Assembly (NCBI RefSeq): GCF_026157105.1
Contig: NZ_JANPVQ010000001.1
Span: 799,501-863,500, forward strand
DNA: 64,000 nt
Reading direction: 5' to 3'
Source of the DNA: Sphingomicrobium marinum
GTDB lineage: Bacteria; Pseudomonadota; Alphaproteobacteria; Sphingomonadales; Sphingomonadaceae
Part shown: in pieces, positions 11,314-20,658 of the stretch
Position numbering within the stretch: the first letter of the stretch is position 1
Layout of the letters: each line of letters starts with the position of its first letter
The notes under the pieces: generated by a model
What the model was told of the DNA's origin: nothing
The model's input: the letters and a program-made list of their open reading frames with translations, nothing else
The model's database searches: none
Position numbers and translations under genes: made by a program

Positions 11314-12017
11314 TGGGTCAGAAAAGCTCCCCCGTCGGCCTGCGTCTGCAGATCAACCGGACCTGGGATTCGCGCTGGTTCGCTGAAGGCCATGACTATG
11401 GCAAGCAGCTGCTCGAGGATCTCAAAATCCGTCGCTACATCATGAAGAACCTGCCCCAGGCAGCGATCTCCAAGGTAGTGATCGAGCGTCCGGCCAAGCT
11501 GTGCCGCATTTCGATCTATGCCGCCCGCCCGGGTGTCATCATCGGCAAGAAGGGCGCCGACATCGAGAAGCTGAAGAAGCAGCTTGCCGGCATGACTGAC
11601 AGCGAAATCAGCCTCAACATCGTCGAAATCCGCAAGCCGGAAATCGACGCCCGCCTGGTTGCCCAGGGTGTTGCGGACCAGCTCGAGCGTCGCGTTGCAT
11701 TCCGCCGCGCCATGAAGCGCGCCGTCCAGTCGGCGCTGCGTCTTGGCGCTGAAGGCATTCGTATCACCTGTTCGGGTCGTCTCGGCGGCGCGGAAATCGC
11801 GCGTACCGAATGGTATCGCGAAGGGCGCGTGCCGCTGCACACGCTGCGCGGTAACGTCGACTATGCCGAAGCCGAAGCGCACACTGCCTATGGCGTGTGC
11901 GGCGTCAAGTGCTGGGTGTTCAAGGGCGAGATCCTTGGCCACGACCCGCTGGCGCAGGATCGTCTCATGATGGAAGCGCAGACTTCGGGCGTTCGCCCGG
12001 CGCGCGACCGCAGGTAG
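11313..12017 (+). CDS. rpsC: 30S ribosomal protein S3
   Basis: S3 lines the mRNA entry channel and has helicase-like function with S4 and S5. The 234-aa product begins [23 protein letters not shown] and contains the KH-domain motif [18 protein letters not shown] (around residues 71-88) and the C-terminal [18 protein letters not shown]. The length is normal. Confidence 0.98.
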   Translation: MGQKSSPVGLRLQINRTWDSRWFAEGHDYGKQLLEDLKIRRYIMKNLPQAAISKVVIERPAKLCRISIYAARPGVIIGKKGADIEKLKKQLAGMTDSEISLNIVEIRKPEIDARLVAQGVADQLERRVAFRRAMKRAVQSALRLGAEGIRITCSGRLGGAEIARTEWYREGRVPLHTLRGNVDYAEAEAHTAYGVCGVKCWVFKGEILGHDPLAQDRLMMEAQTSGVRPARDRR

Positions 12018-12028
12018 GAATTTAACAG

Positions 12029-12463
12029 ATGCTGCAACCGAAGCGCACCAAATTCCGCAAGGCCTTCAAGGGCCGTATTCACGGGAACGCCAAGGGTGGC
12101 ACCGAACTGAACTTCGGCGCCTATGGCCTCAAGGCACTTGAGCCCGAGCGCATTACCGCGCGCCAGATCGAAGCGGCTCGCCGCGCGATCACGCGTCACA
12201 TGCGCCGCCAGGGTCGCCTGTGGATCCGTATCTTCCCGGACGTGCCGGTGTCGAAGAAGCCTGCCGAAGTCCGCATGGGTAAAGGTAAGGGCAGCCCCGA
12301 ATTCTGGGCCGCCCGCGTCAAGCCCGGCCGCATTCTTTTCGAGCTGGACGGTATTCCCGGTCCGCTTGCCAAGGCCGCTTTCGAGCGCGCTGCGGAGAAG
12401 CTGCCGATCAAGACCAAGGTCGTGGCCCGCCTCGGTGAGAGCCTGATCGAGGAGAAGAAGTAA
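12029..12463 (+). CDS. rplP: 50S ribosomal protein L16
   Basis: L16 organises the A-site region of the 50S subunit. The 144-aa product starts [24 protein letters not shown] and carries [27 protein letters not shown] and the [21 protein letters not shown] block. Its stop overlaps the rpmC start by one base. Confidence 0.98.
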   Translation: MLQPKRTKFRKAFKGRIHGNAKGGTELNFGAYGLKALEPERITARQIEAARRAITRHMRRQGRLWIRIFPDVPVSKKPAEVRMGKGKGSPEFWAARVKPGRILFELDGIPGPLAKAAFERAAEKLPIKTKVVARLGESLIEEKK

Positions 12464-12669
12464 TGAGCAAAATCGACGATCTCAAAGCGAAGACCGACGA
12501 CCAGCTCGCCGAAGAACTGACGCAGCTGAAGAAGGAGCAGTTCAACCTGCGCTTCCAGGCTGCCACGAACCAGCTCGAAAAGCCGAGCCGCGTGCGTGAA
12601 GTGCGTCGCACCATCGCCCGCATCAAGACGCTGCAGTCGCAGCGTGCGGCTGAAGCGGCCAAGGCTTAG
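12463..12669 (+). CDS. rpmC: 50S ribosomal protein L29
   Basis: L29 lies beside L23 at the tunnel exit. The 68-aa all-helical product ([32 protein letters not shown]...) has the conserved [20 protein letters not shown] segment. The next gene, rpsQ, begins 13 nt after the stop behind an AGGAAGGAA ribosome binding site. Confidence 0.97.
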   Translation: MSKIDDLKAKTDDQLAEELTQLKKEQFNLRFQAATNQLEKPSRVREVRRTIARIKTLQSQRAAEAAKA

Positions 12670-12682
12670 GAAGGAACACGGA

Positions 12683-13156
12683 ATGCCAAAACGCATCCTG
12701 ACCGGGACCATCACGTCCGACAAGATGGACCAGACGGTGACCGTGCTCGTCGAGCGCCGGGTCAAGCACCCGCTCTACGGCAAGATCATCAAGCGGTCGA
12801 AGAAGTATCACGCGCATGACGCGGCCAATGACTACCGCATGGGCGAAACCGTGCGCATCGAGGAAACCAAGCCGATTTCGAAGACGAAGTCGTGGGTGGT
12901 GCTCGATCGCATCGGCGAAGTTCCCGAGGAAGTGAAGTCGCAGATCGCCGAGGACAAGCAGGCCGCGGAAGCTGCCAAGGAAGAAGCCAAGAAGGCGGAG
13001 AAGCCCAAGAAGGCCGCCGCCAAGAAGCCGGCTGCCAAGAAGGCCGCGCCGAAGAAGGACGACGCCGAGAAAGCGCCGGCCAAGAAGGCTCCTGCCAAGA
13101 AGGCGACTGCGAAGAAGACCACCAAGAAGGCCGACAAGGCCGAGACGGAGGCGTAA
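12683..13156 (+). CDS. rpsQ: 30S ribosomal protein S17 with long Lys/Ala-rich tail
   Basis: S17 is a primary 16S rRNA binder. The first 85-90 residues are canonical ([21 protein letters not shown], then [22 protein letters not shown] and [19 protein letters not shown]). The remaining 65 or so residues are low-complexity repeats of KKAAAKK/KKAPAKK type, like histone H1 or AlgP tails, giving 157 aa instead of about 85. The ATG at 12683 follows a good ribosome binding site; the reading frame is open further upstream but overlaps rpmC. Confidence 0.95.
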   Translation: MPKRILTGTITSDKMDQTVTVLVERRVKHPLYGKIIKRSKKYHAHDAANDYRMGETVRIEETKPISKTKSWVVLDRIGEVPEEVKSQIAEDKQAAEAAKEEAKKAEKPKKAAAKKPAAKKAAPKKDDAEKAPAKKAPAKKATAKKTTKKADKAETEA

Positions 13157-13159
13157 CCC

Positions 13160-13528
13160 ATGATCCAGATGCAGTCGAACCTCGACGTGGCGGATAACTC
13201 GGGTGCCAAGCGTGTCCAGTGCATCAAGGTGCTGGGCGGCTCGAAGCGCCGTACTGCCTCGGTCGGCGACATCATCGTGGTGTCGGTCAAGGAAGCCGCT
13301 CCGCGCGGCAAGGTGAAGAAAGGTGACGTGCATCGTGCCGTCATCGTGCGCACCCGCAAGGATATCCGCCGGAAGGATGGCTCGGTCATCCGCTTCGACG
13401 GCAATGCCGCGGTGCTCGTGAACAAGAATGAGGAACCGATCGGTACCCGTATCTTCGGCCCGGTCGTGCGTGAACTTCGTGCCAAGAAGCACATGAAGAT
13501 CATCAGCCTCGCTCCGGAGGTGCTGTAA
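13160..13528 (+). CDS. rplN: 50S ribosomal protein L14
   Basis: L14 forms an intersubunit bridge. The 122-aa product [27 protein letters not shown] is diagnostic; it continues with the [23 protein letters not shown] and [13 protein letters not shown] blocks. The length is exactly typical. It shares one base with rplX. Confidence 0.98.
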   Translation: MIQMQSNLDVADNSGAKRVQCIKVLGGSKRRTASVGDIIVVSVKEAAPRGKVKKGDVHRAVIVRTRKDIRRKDGSVIRFDGNAAVLVNKNEEPIGTRIFGPVVRELRAKKHMKIISLAPEVL

Positions 13529-13848
13529 TGGCGCAGAAGATCAAGAAGGGTGACGAGGTCGTCGTCCTGTCCGGCAAGGACAAGGGCAAGACCGGTACCG
13601 TCACCAATGTCGATCCCAAGGCGGGCAAAGTCACCGTCGAGGGCGTGAACATCATCACGCGGCACAAGAAGCCGACGCAGATGGACCCCAATGGCGGTCT
13701 CGAAAAGCGTGAAGCCCCGCTTTACGTCTCGAAGGTTGCGCTCGCCGATCCCAAGGACGGCAAGCCGACCCGCGTGCGCTTCGAAGTCGCCAAGGATGGC
13801 AAGAAGGTCCGCGTCGCGACGCGTTCCGGGGAGAAGATCGATGGCTGA
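13528..13848 (+). CDS. rplX: 50S ribosomal protein L24
   Basis: L24 initiates 50S assembly. The 106-aa product has the N-terminal KOW motif [18 protein letters not shown] (about residues 5-22), then [14 protein letters not shown] and [11 protein letters not shown]. It overlaps rplE by 8 nt. Confidence 0.97.
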   Translation: MAQKIKKGDEVVVLSGKDKGKTGTVTNVDPKAGKVTVEGVNIITRHKKPTQMDPNGGLEKREAPLYVSKVALADPKDGKPTRVRFEVAKDGKKVRVATRSGEKIDG

Positions 13849-14434
13849 TTACACTCCGCGCCTCAAGAAGGACTATGAAGATCGCATCGTGAAGGCGATG
13901 ACCGAGAAGTTCGGCTACAAGAACAAGCACGAAGTTCCCGGCATCGAGAAGATCGTGATCAACATGGGCGTTGGCGAAGCGACCCAGGACAAGAAGAAGG
14001 TCGAAAAGGCTGCGGCCGAAATGGAAAAGATTGCCGGCCAGAAGCCGATAATCACCAAGGCCAAGAAGTCGATCGCGCAGTTCAAGCTGCGTGAAGGCAT
14101 GCCGATCGGTTGCAAGGTCACCCTGCGCCGCGACCGCATGTTCGAATTCGTCGACCGCCTGGTCACCATCGCGCTGCCGCGCGTGCGCGACTTTCGTGGT
14201 CTCAACCCGAAGTCGTTCGACGGCCGTGGCAACTATGCGATGGGCCTGAAGGAACAGATCGTCTTCCCCGAAATCAGCTACGACGACGTCGATGCTGTGC
14301 GCGGGATGGACATTATCGTGACGACCTCCGCGAAGACGGACGAAGAAGCGCGCGAACTGCTGCGTCTTTTCAACTTCCCGTTCCCGAAGGAAGAATCGTC
14401 GGAAACCGAAACCAAGGAGACGGAGGCGGCCTAA
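13841..14434 (+). CDS. rplE: 50S ribosomal protein L5
   Basis: L5 binds 5S rRNA in the central protuberance. From ATG 13841 ([20 protein letters not shown]) the product is 197 aa, with [34 protein letters not shown] and [23 protein letters not shown]. The final 15 residues are Glu/Thr-rich ([11 protein letters not shown]), a short acidic tail beyond the usual about 180 aa. The start lies inside rplX. Confidence 0.97.
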   Translation: MADYTPRLKKDYEDRIVKAMTEKFGYKNKHEVPGIEKIVINMGVGEATQDKKKVEKAAAEMEKIAGQKPIITKAKKSIAQFKLREGMPIGCKVTLRRDRMFEFVDRLVTIALPRVRDFRGLNPKSFDGRGNYAMGLKEQIVFPEISYDDVDAVRGMDIIVTTSAKTDEEARELLRLFNFPFPKEESSETETKETEAA

Positions 14435-14472
14435 CCGGCCTCGTCTCCTAGGAAAGGAAGAGAACTTAAGTC

Positions 14473-14778
14473 ATGGCGAAACTGAGTTCCGTTAATAAGA
14501 ACGAGAAGCGCAAGAAGCTCGCGAAGCAATATGCGTCGAAGTACGAGAAGCTGAAGGCGATCGCGAACGACAAGTCGCTCGACGATACCGAGCGTCTCAT
14601 GGCCCGTCTGAAGATGGCTGAACTGCCGCGCAATGCGAATCCCACGCGGATCCGCAATCGCTGCGAGCTGACCGGTCGTTCGCGCGGCTATTATCGCAAA
14701 TTCCGTCTCTCGCGGATCATGCTCCGGGACCTGGCCAACAAGGGCCTCATCCCCGGCGTGACCAAGTCGAGCTGGTAA
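14473..14778 (+). CDS. rpsN: 30S ribosomal protein S14 (zinc-free type)
   Basis: S14 belongs to the 30S head. The 101-aa product ([21 protein letters not shown]... [21 protein letters not shown]) is the long proteobacterial form, with the CXXC zinc ligands of the short form absent. It is preceded by AGGAAAGGAAGAG and lies between rplE and rpsH. Confidence 0.98.
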   Translation: MAKLSSVNKNEKRKKLAKQYASKYEKLKAIANDKSLDDTERLMARLKMAELPRNANPTRIRNRCELTGRSRGYYRKFRLSRIMLRDLANKGLIPGVTKSSW

Positions 14779-14790
14779 GGGGTATATAGG

Positions 14791-15186
14791 ATGGCAATGA
14801 CCGATCCCCTGGGTGATATGCTCACCCGCATCCGTAACGGGCAGCAGGCGCGCAAGGACTCGATCCTCTCGCCCAAGTCCAAGCTGCGTGCGCACGTTCT
14901 CGATGTGCTGCAGCGCGAAGGCTATATCCGCGGCTATTCCGATGAGGAACTTGCGGGTCAGGCCGGTCTGCGGATCGAACTGAAATATTTCGAAGGCCAG
15001 CCGGCCATTCAGCACGTCGCACGCGTGTCGAAGCCGGGCCGCCGCGTCTACTCGGGTTCGAAAGAACTGCCGACGATCCGCAACGGCCTGGGCATCACCA
15101 TCGTGTCGACCCCGCGCGGTGTCCTGTCGGACAACGAAGCGCGCGAGCAGAATGTCGGCGGCGAAGTGCTGGCGGAGGTATTCTAA
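14791..15186 (+). CDS. rpsH: 30S ribosomal protein S8
   Basis: S8 is a central-domain assembly protein and the spc operon repressor in E. coli. The 131-aa product ([20 protein letters not shown]...) ends [26 protein letters not shown]. An ATG two codons downstream could also start it. The stop shares one base with rplF. Confidence 0.97.
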   Translation: MAMTDPLGDMLTRIRNGQQARKDSILSPKSKLRAHVLDVLQREGYIRGYSDEELAGQAGLRIELKYFEGQPAIQHVARVSKPGRRVYSGSKELPTIRNGLGITIVSTPRGVLSDNEAREQNVGGEVLAEVF

Positions 15187-15722
15187 TGTCGCGCATTGGC
15201 AAAAAACCGGTGGCGCTGCCGCAGGGCGTGGAAGCCAAGGTCGACGGCCAGGAGCTGACGATCAAGGGTCCCAAGGGCACGCTGTCGATGACCATGATGG
15301 ACGATCTCATCAAGTTCGACGTGTCGAACGACGAGATCAGCGTTCTGCCGCACAACATGTCGCAGCGTTCGCGCCAGGTGTGGGGCATGCAGCGCACCCT
15401 CGTGCAGAACCTCGTCGACGGTGTCACCGAAGGCTATTCGAAGACGCTGGAAATCAACGGTGTCGGTTATCGTGCGCAGGCGCAGGGCAAGAAGCTCAAG
15501 CTTCAGCTCGGCTTCAGCCACGACGTCGATCTCGACGTGCCCGAAGGCATCGAGGTGAAGACGCCCGACCAGACGACCGTGATCGTCAGCGGCATTGACA
15601 AGCAGCTAGTCGGTCACTTCGCGGCGGAAATCCGCAAGTGGCGCAAGCCGGAGCCCTACAAGGGCAAGGGCATCAAATATGCGGGCGAGTATATCTTCCG
15701 CAAGGAAGGCAAGAAGAAGTAA
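15186..15722 (+). CDS. rplF: 50S ribosomal protein L6
   Basis: L6 sits near the sarcin-ricin loop. The 178-aa product begins [20 protein letters not shown] and has [22 protein letters not shown] and the terminal [20 protein letters not shown] motif. Length and order in the spc operon are standard. Confidence 0.98.
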   Translation: MSRIGKKPVALPQGVEAKVDGQELTIKGPKGTLSMTMMDDLIKFDVSNDEISVLPHNMSQRSRQVWGMQRTLVQNLVDGVTEGYSKTLEINGVGYRAQAQGKKLKLQLGFSHDVDLDVPEGIEVKTPDQTTVIVSGIDKQLVGHFAAEIRKWRKPEPYKGKGIKYAGEYIFRKEGKKK

Positions 15723-15723
15723 G

Positions 15724-16077
15724 ATGGCAAAACTCTCTCTCTTCGATCGCCGCCGTCGTCGTGTTCGCACGGCGCTCAAGGCACGCGCCGATGGGCGCCC
15801 GCGCCTGTCCGTGCATCGCTCGGGCAAGCATATCTACGCGCAGGTCATCGACGACAGCATGGGCAAGACGATTGCCGCCGCTTCCAGCCTCGACGAGGAT
15901 GTCAAGGCGAAGTCGAGCGCGAATGTCGATGCCGCAGCTGCCGTGGGCAAGGCCGTCGCCGCCAAGGCCAAGAAGGCCGGCGTCGACAAGGTCGTGTTCG
16001 ACCGCGGTGGTTTCCTTTTTCATGGCCGCGTCAAGGCGCTGGCCGATGCCGCCCGTGAAGGCGGGCTGGAGTTCTAA
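15724..16077 (+). CDS. rplR: 50S ribosomal protein L18
   Basis: L18 helps carry 5S rRNA into the 50S subunit. The ATG at 15724 directly follows the rplF stop and gives 117 aa: [36 protein letters not shown] and the C-terminal [28 protein letters not shown]. The upstream in-frame sequence is rplF in another frame. Confidence 0.98.
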   Translation: MAKLSLFDRRRRRVRTALKARADGRPRLSVHRSGKHIYAQVIDDSMGKTIAAASSLDEDVKAKSSANVDAAAAVGKAVAAKAKKAGVDKVVFDRGGFLFHGRVKALADAAREGGLEF

Positions 16078-16079
16078 GC

Positions 16080-16970
16080 ATGGCTGACGAAAAGAAAACC
16101 GAAGACAAGGTCGAAGAGACCAAGGCAGAAGAAACCAAGGTCGAAGAGACCAAGGCGACCGAAGCCAAGGCTGAAGAGACCAAGTCGGAAGCCAAGGCTG
16201 ACGAAGCGGCTCCGGCTGACGACACTGCGCATGGCGAGCAGGCGCCCGGCGTTGCGGAAACCCCCGAGGTTGCCGCAGCCCAGGCAGAAGCGAACCTCAA
16301 GAATGCCGGCGAGAAGGCTGAAGAACAGGCCCGCAAGGGCGGTCGTTCGAACGCCCGCGGCGGCCGTGGCGGCCGTGACAGTCGCGGCGGTGGCCGTGGT
16401 CGCGGTCGTGGTCGCGACAATCGCCAGGAAGAAGGCGAAGAGCTGATCGAAAAGCTCGTCCACATCAACCGTGTCTCGAAGACGGTGAAGGGCGGTAAGC
16501 GTTTCGGTTTTGCTGCGATCGTGGTCGTTGGTGACGGCAATGGCCGTGCCGGTTTCGGTTCGGGCAAGGCCCGCGAAGTGCCGGAAGCCATCAACAAGGC
16601 GACCGCTGCTGCCAAGAAGAACATGATCCGCGTGCCGCTGAAAGACGGTCGTACGCTGCATCATGACGGCAAGGGTCACTTCGGTGCGGGCAAGGTCGTC
16701 GTTCGTTCGGCTCCCGCGGGTACCGGCATCATCGCCGGCGGTCCGATGCGCGCCGTGTTCGAAAGCCTCGGCGTTGCGGACGTTGTCACCAAGTCGAATG
16801 GCACCGCCAACCCGTTCAACATGATCCGCGCCACGTTCGAGGCATTGAAGGATCAGACCAGCCCGCGTTCGGTCGCGCAGCGTCGCGGCAAGAAGGTCGC
16901 CGACCTGCTTGGTCGCGGCGGTATGGACAAGGCGGAAGCTGAAGCCACCGCCGACGCGGTCACGGAGTAA
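16080..16970 (+). CDS. rpsE: 30S ribosomal protein S5 with acidic-repeat and Gly/Arg-rich N-terminal extension
   Basis: S5 shapes the mRNA entry and ambiguity site. The canonical domain starts near residue 120 ([20 protein letters not shown]) and runs through [19 protein letters not shown] to the C-terminus. In front lie about 115 extra residues: repeats of (V/A)EETKxE up to about residue 45, an acidic Ala/Glu linker, then a Gly/Arg block (about 88-112, [20 protein letters not shown]). The protein is 296 aa instead of about 165-200. The ATG at 16080, 2 nt after rplR, is the only sensible start. Confidence 0.95.
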   Translation: MADEKKTEDKVEETKAEETKVEETKATEAKAEETKSEAKADEAAPADDTAHGEQAPGVAETPEVAAAQAEANLKNAGEKAEEQARKGGRSNARGGRGGRDSRGGGRGRGRGRDNRQEEGEELIEKLVHINRVSKTVKGGKRFGFAAIVVVGDGNGRAGFGSGKAREVPEAINKATAAAKKNMIRVPLKDGRTLHHDGKGHFGAGKVVVRSAPAGTGIIAGGPMRAVFESLGVADVVTKSNGTANPFNMIRATFEALKDQTSPRSVAQRRGKKVADLLGRGGMDKAEAEATADAVTE

Positions 16971-16976
16971 AGCAAC

Positions 16977-17165
16977 ATGGCTAAGCCCAAGAAGATCAAG
17001 ATCACCCAGACGGGATCGCCGATCCGCCGTGACAAGAGCCAGCGCGCGACGCTGGTCGGTCTCGGCCTCAACAAGATGCACCGTACGGTCGAAGTCGAAG
17101 CCACCCCCGAGGTGCTCGGCCAGGTCAAGAAGGTCCATCACCTGGTGAGCGTCGAAGACGCCTAA
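16977..17165 (+). CDS. rpmD: 50S ribosomal protein L30
   Basis: The 62-aa product ([41 protein letters not shown]...) matches L30 along its length. It lies between rpsE and rplO, the normal spc operon position, and starts 6 nt after the rpsE stop. Confidence 0.97.
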   Translation: MAKPKKIKITQTGSPIRRDKSQRATLVGLGLNKMHRTVEVEATPEVLGQVKKVHHLVSVEDA

Positions 17166-17231
17166 TTATTGCTGTGCTTTCGCTAACGCGGAGGCAAAAG
17201 CAGCGCGAAACAAGCGAAAGCGAGTGCAACA

Positions 17232-17717
17232 ATGAAAATCAACGATCTCAAGGACAACGAAGGCGCCCGCAAGGATCGCACCCGTGTCGGCCGTGGTATC
17301 GGTTCGGGCAAGGGTAAGACCGCAGCGCGCGGCCAGAAGGGCCAGAAGAGCCGTTCGGGCGTGTCGATCAACGGCTTTGCCGGCGGCCAGATGCCGCTTC
17401 ACATGCGTATGCCCAAGCGCGGGTTCAACAACCCGTTCGGGAAGGATTATGCGGAAGTGAACATCGGCGCGGTCCAGAAGGCGATCGACGAGAAGAAGCT
17501 CGACGCCAAGAAGGACATCGATCACGCCGCGCTCAAGGGCGCCGGTCTTGCCCGTGGTGGCAAGGATGGCGTGCGCCTTCTCGGCAAGGGCGAGATCAAG
17601 GCCAAGGCAAAGTTCGTCGTCGCCGGTGCCTCCAAGGGCGCCGTTACCGCGGTCGAAAAGGCCGGCGGTTCGGTCGACGTGATCGCGCCGAAGAAAGAAG
17701 AAAAAGCCGACAGCTAA
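17232..17717 (+). CDS. rplO: 50S ribosomal protein L15
   Basis: L15 is a late 50S assembly protein. The 161-aa product has the Gly-rich N-terminal signature [25 protein letters not shown] and [20 protein letters not shown]. It is followed by a terminator-like hairpin before secY. Confidence 0.97.
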   Translation: MKINDLKDNEGARKDRTRVGRGIGSGKGKTAARGQKGQKSRSGVSINGFAGGQMPLHMRMPKRGFNNPFGKDYAEVNIGAVQKAIDEKKLDAKKDIDHAALKGAGLARGGKDGVRLLGKGEIKAKAKFVVAGASKGAVTAVEKAGGSVDVIAPKKEEKADS

Positions 17718-17770
17718 GCCTGTCGTCGCCTGTCAGGGGTGGGCAACCGCTTCTGGCGCACTATATCGAG

Positions 17771-17811
17771 CGGCGGGGGGTGCAAACTAAGCGCTCCCCG
17801 CCGTTTGTTTT
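17771..17811 (+). terminator. Terminator-like hairpin between rplO and secY
   Basis: The 8-bp GC stem CGGCGGGG (17771-17778) with CCCCGCCG (17796-17803) has a 17-nt loop and is followed by TTTGTTTT. It lies inside what is normally one transcription unit, so it may be an attenuator that lowers secY relative to ribosomal genes rather than a full stop. Confidence 0.65.
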
Positions 17812-17829
17812 GAAGAGGGTTATTCGTCC

Positions 17830-19203
17830 ATGGCATCTGCCGCCGAACAGCTGGCCTCCGGGATCAGCTTCTCCAGCTTCCAGAAAGCCACCGAACTCAA
17901 GAAGCGCTTGTGGTTCACGCTTGGGGCGCTCGTCCTCTTCCGTTTCCTCAGCTTCGTGCCGATCCCCGGTATCGATCCGCGCGCGCTTGCGCAGTTGTTC
18001 GATACTCAGCGCGGCGGCGTACTCGACTTCTTCAACACCTTCTCGGGCGGCAGCCTTGAGCGCATGAGCATCATCGCGCTCGGCGTGATGCCCTACATTA
18101 CCGCGGCGATCGTCGTGCAATTGGGCGCCGCGCTCCACGAACCGTGGAAGCAGCTCAAGAAAGAGGGTGAGAGCGGGCGCAAGAAGCTCAACCAGTATAC
18201 GCGCTACCTCACCGTCCTCCTGACGACGGTGCAGGGCTATTTCATCGCTACCGGTCTCGAAGGCCTGGCCCTGAACCAGGGCATCAGCGCCGTGGTCGAA
18301 CCCGGCATGCTGTTCCGCCTGACCGCCACCGTCAGCCTTGTCGGTGGTACGCTGTTCCTGATGTGGCTTGGCGAGCAGATCACCAGCCGCGGTATCGGTA
18401 ACGGCGTCAGCCTCATCATCATGGCGGGCATCGTGGCGACGATGCCGACGCTGATCGCGCAGCTGCTCGAAGGCGGCCGTACCGGTTCGATCGATCCGCT
18501 GATCATCTTCAGCGTCGTTCTTGTGCTCGTCGGCCTGACGCTGATCATCTGCTTTGTCGAGCGGGCGCAGCGCCGCGTGCTGGTCAACTATCCCAAGCGG
18601 GCGAACCACAAGGGTATGGTGCAACAGGAAAGCTCGCACCTTCCGATGAAGATCAATACGGCCGGTGTGATCCCGCCGATCTTCGCTTCCTCGATCCTGC
18701 TGATGCCGCTGACGGTGCTGCAGATGGCAGGCGGCGGGCTCGATCCGAACGCGTCGTCGAACGATATCCTCATCACCATCAGCACCTTCCTGCAGCGCGG
18801 CGCGCCGCTCTACCTGCTGCTCTATGGTGCGGGTATTGCCTTCTTCACCTTCTTCTACGCTGCGGTGCAGTTCAATTCTGAAGACGTGGCGGACAATCTG
18901 AAGCGCGCGGGCGGCTTCATCCCGGGTATTCGCCCGGGCAAGGCGACCGAGCAGTATTTCGATTACCTGCTCAACCGCATCACCACGGTGGGGATGGTCT
19001 ATCTCGTCGCGATCTGTCTCATCCCCGAAGTTATGTTCACGCAGATCTCGATCGGTAATGCGCTTCTGGGCGGCACCAGCATCCTGATTGTCGTCAACGT
19101 GACGATGGATTTCGTGAGCCAGGTACAAAGCCACTTGATCGCGCACCAATATGGCGATTTGATCAAGAAGGCGAAATTGAAGGGCGGCGGTCGCCGTCGC
19201 TAA
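17830..19203 (+). CDS. secY: Preprotein translocase subunit SecY
   Basis: SecY is the channel of the Sec translocon in the inner membrane. The 457-aa product has ten predicted membrane segments and family signatures PIPGIDPRAL (plug region), GVMPYITAAIVVQL, QYTRYLTVLL and the cytosolic loop YPKRANHKGMVQQESSHLPMKINTAGVIPPIFASS. The C-terminus is basic (GGGRRR). It is placed between rplO and adk as in many bacteria. Confidence 0.97.
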   Translation: MASAAEQLASGISFSSFQKATELKKRLWFTLGALVLFRFLSFVPIPGIDPRALAQLFDTQRGGVLDFFNTFSGGSLERMSIIALGVMPYITAAIVVQLGAALHEPWKQLKKEGESGRKKLNQYTRYLTVLLTTVQGYFIATGLEGLALNQGISAVVEPGMLFRLTATVSLVGGTLFLMWLGEQITSRGIGNGVSLIIMAGIVATMPTLIAQLLEGGRTGSIDPLIIFSVVLVLVGLTLIICFVERAQRRVLVNYPKRANHKGMVQQESSHLPMKINTAGVIPPIFASSILLMPLTVLQMAGGGLDPNASSNDILITISTFLQRGAPLYLLLYGAGIAFFTFFYAAVQFNSEDVADNLKRAGGFIPGIRPGKATEQYFDYLLNRITTVGMVYLVAICLIPEVMFTQISIGNALLGGTSILIVVNVTMDFVSQVQSHLIAHQYGDLIKKAKLKGGGRRR

Positions 19204-19233
19204 CCGCCAGCTTTAGGCAGGGGACAGCACAGC

Positions 19234-19875
19234 GTGGATATCATCCTTCTTGGACCGCCGGGTGCCGGCAAGGGCACCCAGGCCAAGCGGCTCGAAAGTG
19301 CGCGGGGCATGACCCAGCTGTCGACCGGCGACATGCTGCGCGCGGCGCGCAAGGCGGATTCTCCTATCGGCGCGCAGGTACGCGACGTGATGGACCGCGG
19401 CGAACTCGTGTCCGATGCCATCGTGTCGGCCTTGATCGGCGAACATCTCGAAGATGCAGCCAACGGCGCGATCTTTGACGGATATCCGCGCACGCAGCAC
19501 CAGGCCGAGGCGCTCGAAATGCTGTTGGCCGAACGCGGGCGCACGCTGTCGCACGTGATCGAACTAGTCGTCGATGAAGATGCGCTGGTGCGTCGGATCG
19601 TGGGTCGGTTTACCTGCGGCGAATGCGGCCAGATGTATCACGAAGATTTCCACCCGCCCAAGAAAGAGGGCGTATGCGACAAGTGCGGCAGCACCGAATT
19701 CAAGCGTCGTCCCGACGATAATGAAGAGACCGTCCGCAAGCGGATGGAAGAATATCGCGCCAAGACCGCACCGATCCTGCCTTTCTACGAAGAGCGTGGG
19801 TTGGTGCGCCAGGTCGACGGTATGGGCAGCGTCGAAGACGTTGCCGCGTCGATCGACGCGATCCTCGACAGCTAG
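19234..19875 (+). CDS. adk: Adenylate kinase, zinc-lid type
   Basis: Adenylate kinase interconverts ATP and AMP with 2 ADP. The GTG start at 19234 gives 213 aa with P-loop GPPGAGKGT (7-15), TGDMLRAA and DGYPRT (82-87). The LID carries four cysteines (C128, C131, C148, C151), the zinc-binding form. It follows secY by 30 nt. rpsM, which usually follows, is not present downstream here. Confidence 0.97.
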   Translation: MDIILLGPPGAGKGTQAKRLESARGMTQLSTGDMLRAARKADSPIGAQVRDVMDRGELVSDAIVSALIGEHLEDAANGAIFDGYPRTQHQAEALEMLLAERGRTLSHVIELVVDEDALVRRIVGRFTCGECGQMYHEDFHPPKKEGVCDKCGSTEFKRRPDDNEETVRKRMEEYRAKTAPILPFYEERGLVRQVDGMGSVEDVAASIDAILDS

Positions 19876-19978
19876 GACAAGATCCTCCCGAAAACAGCGC
19901 GCCTGAGCATCACAGGCTGACTGGACGCACGTCGTCATTCGGGGTAGTTGAATGGTCATTCAAGCGGGAGGTTTGACC

Positions 19979-20518
19979 ATGCGTATTGCCCTGATCGCTG
20001 CTGCAGGCCTTGCTGCTGCAAACCCGGCAAGTGCCGAAATCGTCAGCCAGTCTGCAAACGCATTCCATGTGCGTCATGAGGTCAATCTCGTCGTTTCGGC
20101 GGAAAAAGCATACCAATTGCTCGGCGACCCCTCGCTCTGGTGGCATCCCGATCATACCTATTCCGGCGATAGCGCGAACATGCGCATGGACCTGCGCCCT
20201 GGCGGCGATTTCATCGAGCGCGTGCCCGAAAAGAATGGCTGGGTGAAGCATATGGAGATCGCGCAGGTCATGCCGGGCGAGATGGTGGTGATGACCGGCG
20301 GGCTCGGACCGCTGGTATTCCAGGGGGCCAGCGGGACAATGGTCTGGACGGTCGAGGAAGCGGGTTCGGGATCGAAGCTGACGCTCGATTATCAGGTATC
20401 GGGCTTTCCGCAGAACAATGCCACCCAATGGTCGGGACCAGTCGACACGGTGCTGGGCGAACAGGTCAGGCGGCTGCGCCAGCGCGCGGCCACCGGCGGC
20501 CGCCGCGACATCCCCTAG
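19979..20518 (+). CDS. Secreted SRPBCC/START-like domain protein
   Basis: The ATG at 19979 with GGGAGG upstream gives a 179-aa precursor whose first 20 residues (MRIALIAAAGLAAANPASA) form a signal peptide. The rest resembles the SRPBCC ligand-binding fold: HEVNLVVSAEKAYQLLGDPSLWWHPDHTYSG at the N-terminus, GGDFIERVPEKNGWVKHMEI, and a C-terminal helix beginning around WSGPVDTVLGEQVRRL. The ligand is unknown. An earlier in-frame ATG at 19952 would spoil the signal peptide. Confidence 0.75.
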   Translation: MRIALIAAAGLAAANPASAEIVSQSANAFHVRHEVNLVVSAEKAYQLLGDPSLWWHPDHTYSGDSANMRMDLRPGGDFIERVPEKNGWVKHMEIAQVMPGEMVVMTGGLGPLVFQGASGTMVWTVEEAGSGSKLTLDYQVSGFPQNNATQWSGPVDTVLGEQVRRLRQRAATGGRRDIP

Positions 20519-20549
20519 ACTGCTTCGTCATCCAGCCCTGACGGCCTGC

Positions 20550-20627
20550 AAATGGCGGCTTTGCGCGCTTCCGGTGCTCACGTAGCAATCGCTACGCTGC
20601 GCTCCGGCTCACGAAAATCCACCATTT
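20550..20627. repeat. Large REP-like imperfect palindrome
   Basis: The two halves of this 78-nt segment are inverted copies about the centre at 20588: AAATGG at 20550 pairs exactly with CCATTT ending 20627, and CGTAGC-AATC-GCTACG forms the tip (20581-20596), with imperfect pairing between. It lies between the converging ends of the START-like gene and folA. It looks like a dispersed sphingomonad REP/MITE-type element and could also end transcription from both sides. Only one copy is in the window. Confidence 0.6.
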
Positions 20628-20658
20628 TCGACTCGTCATGGCTGCATGCCAAAGCAGT

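Noticed and set aside
16080-16440. Idea that the S5 extension is a separate gene fused by error
   Set aside because: There is no internal start with a ribosome binding site just before the S5 domain, the frame is continuous, and the start directly follows rplR; an extension is the simpler reading.
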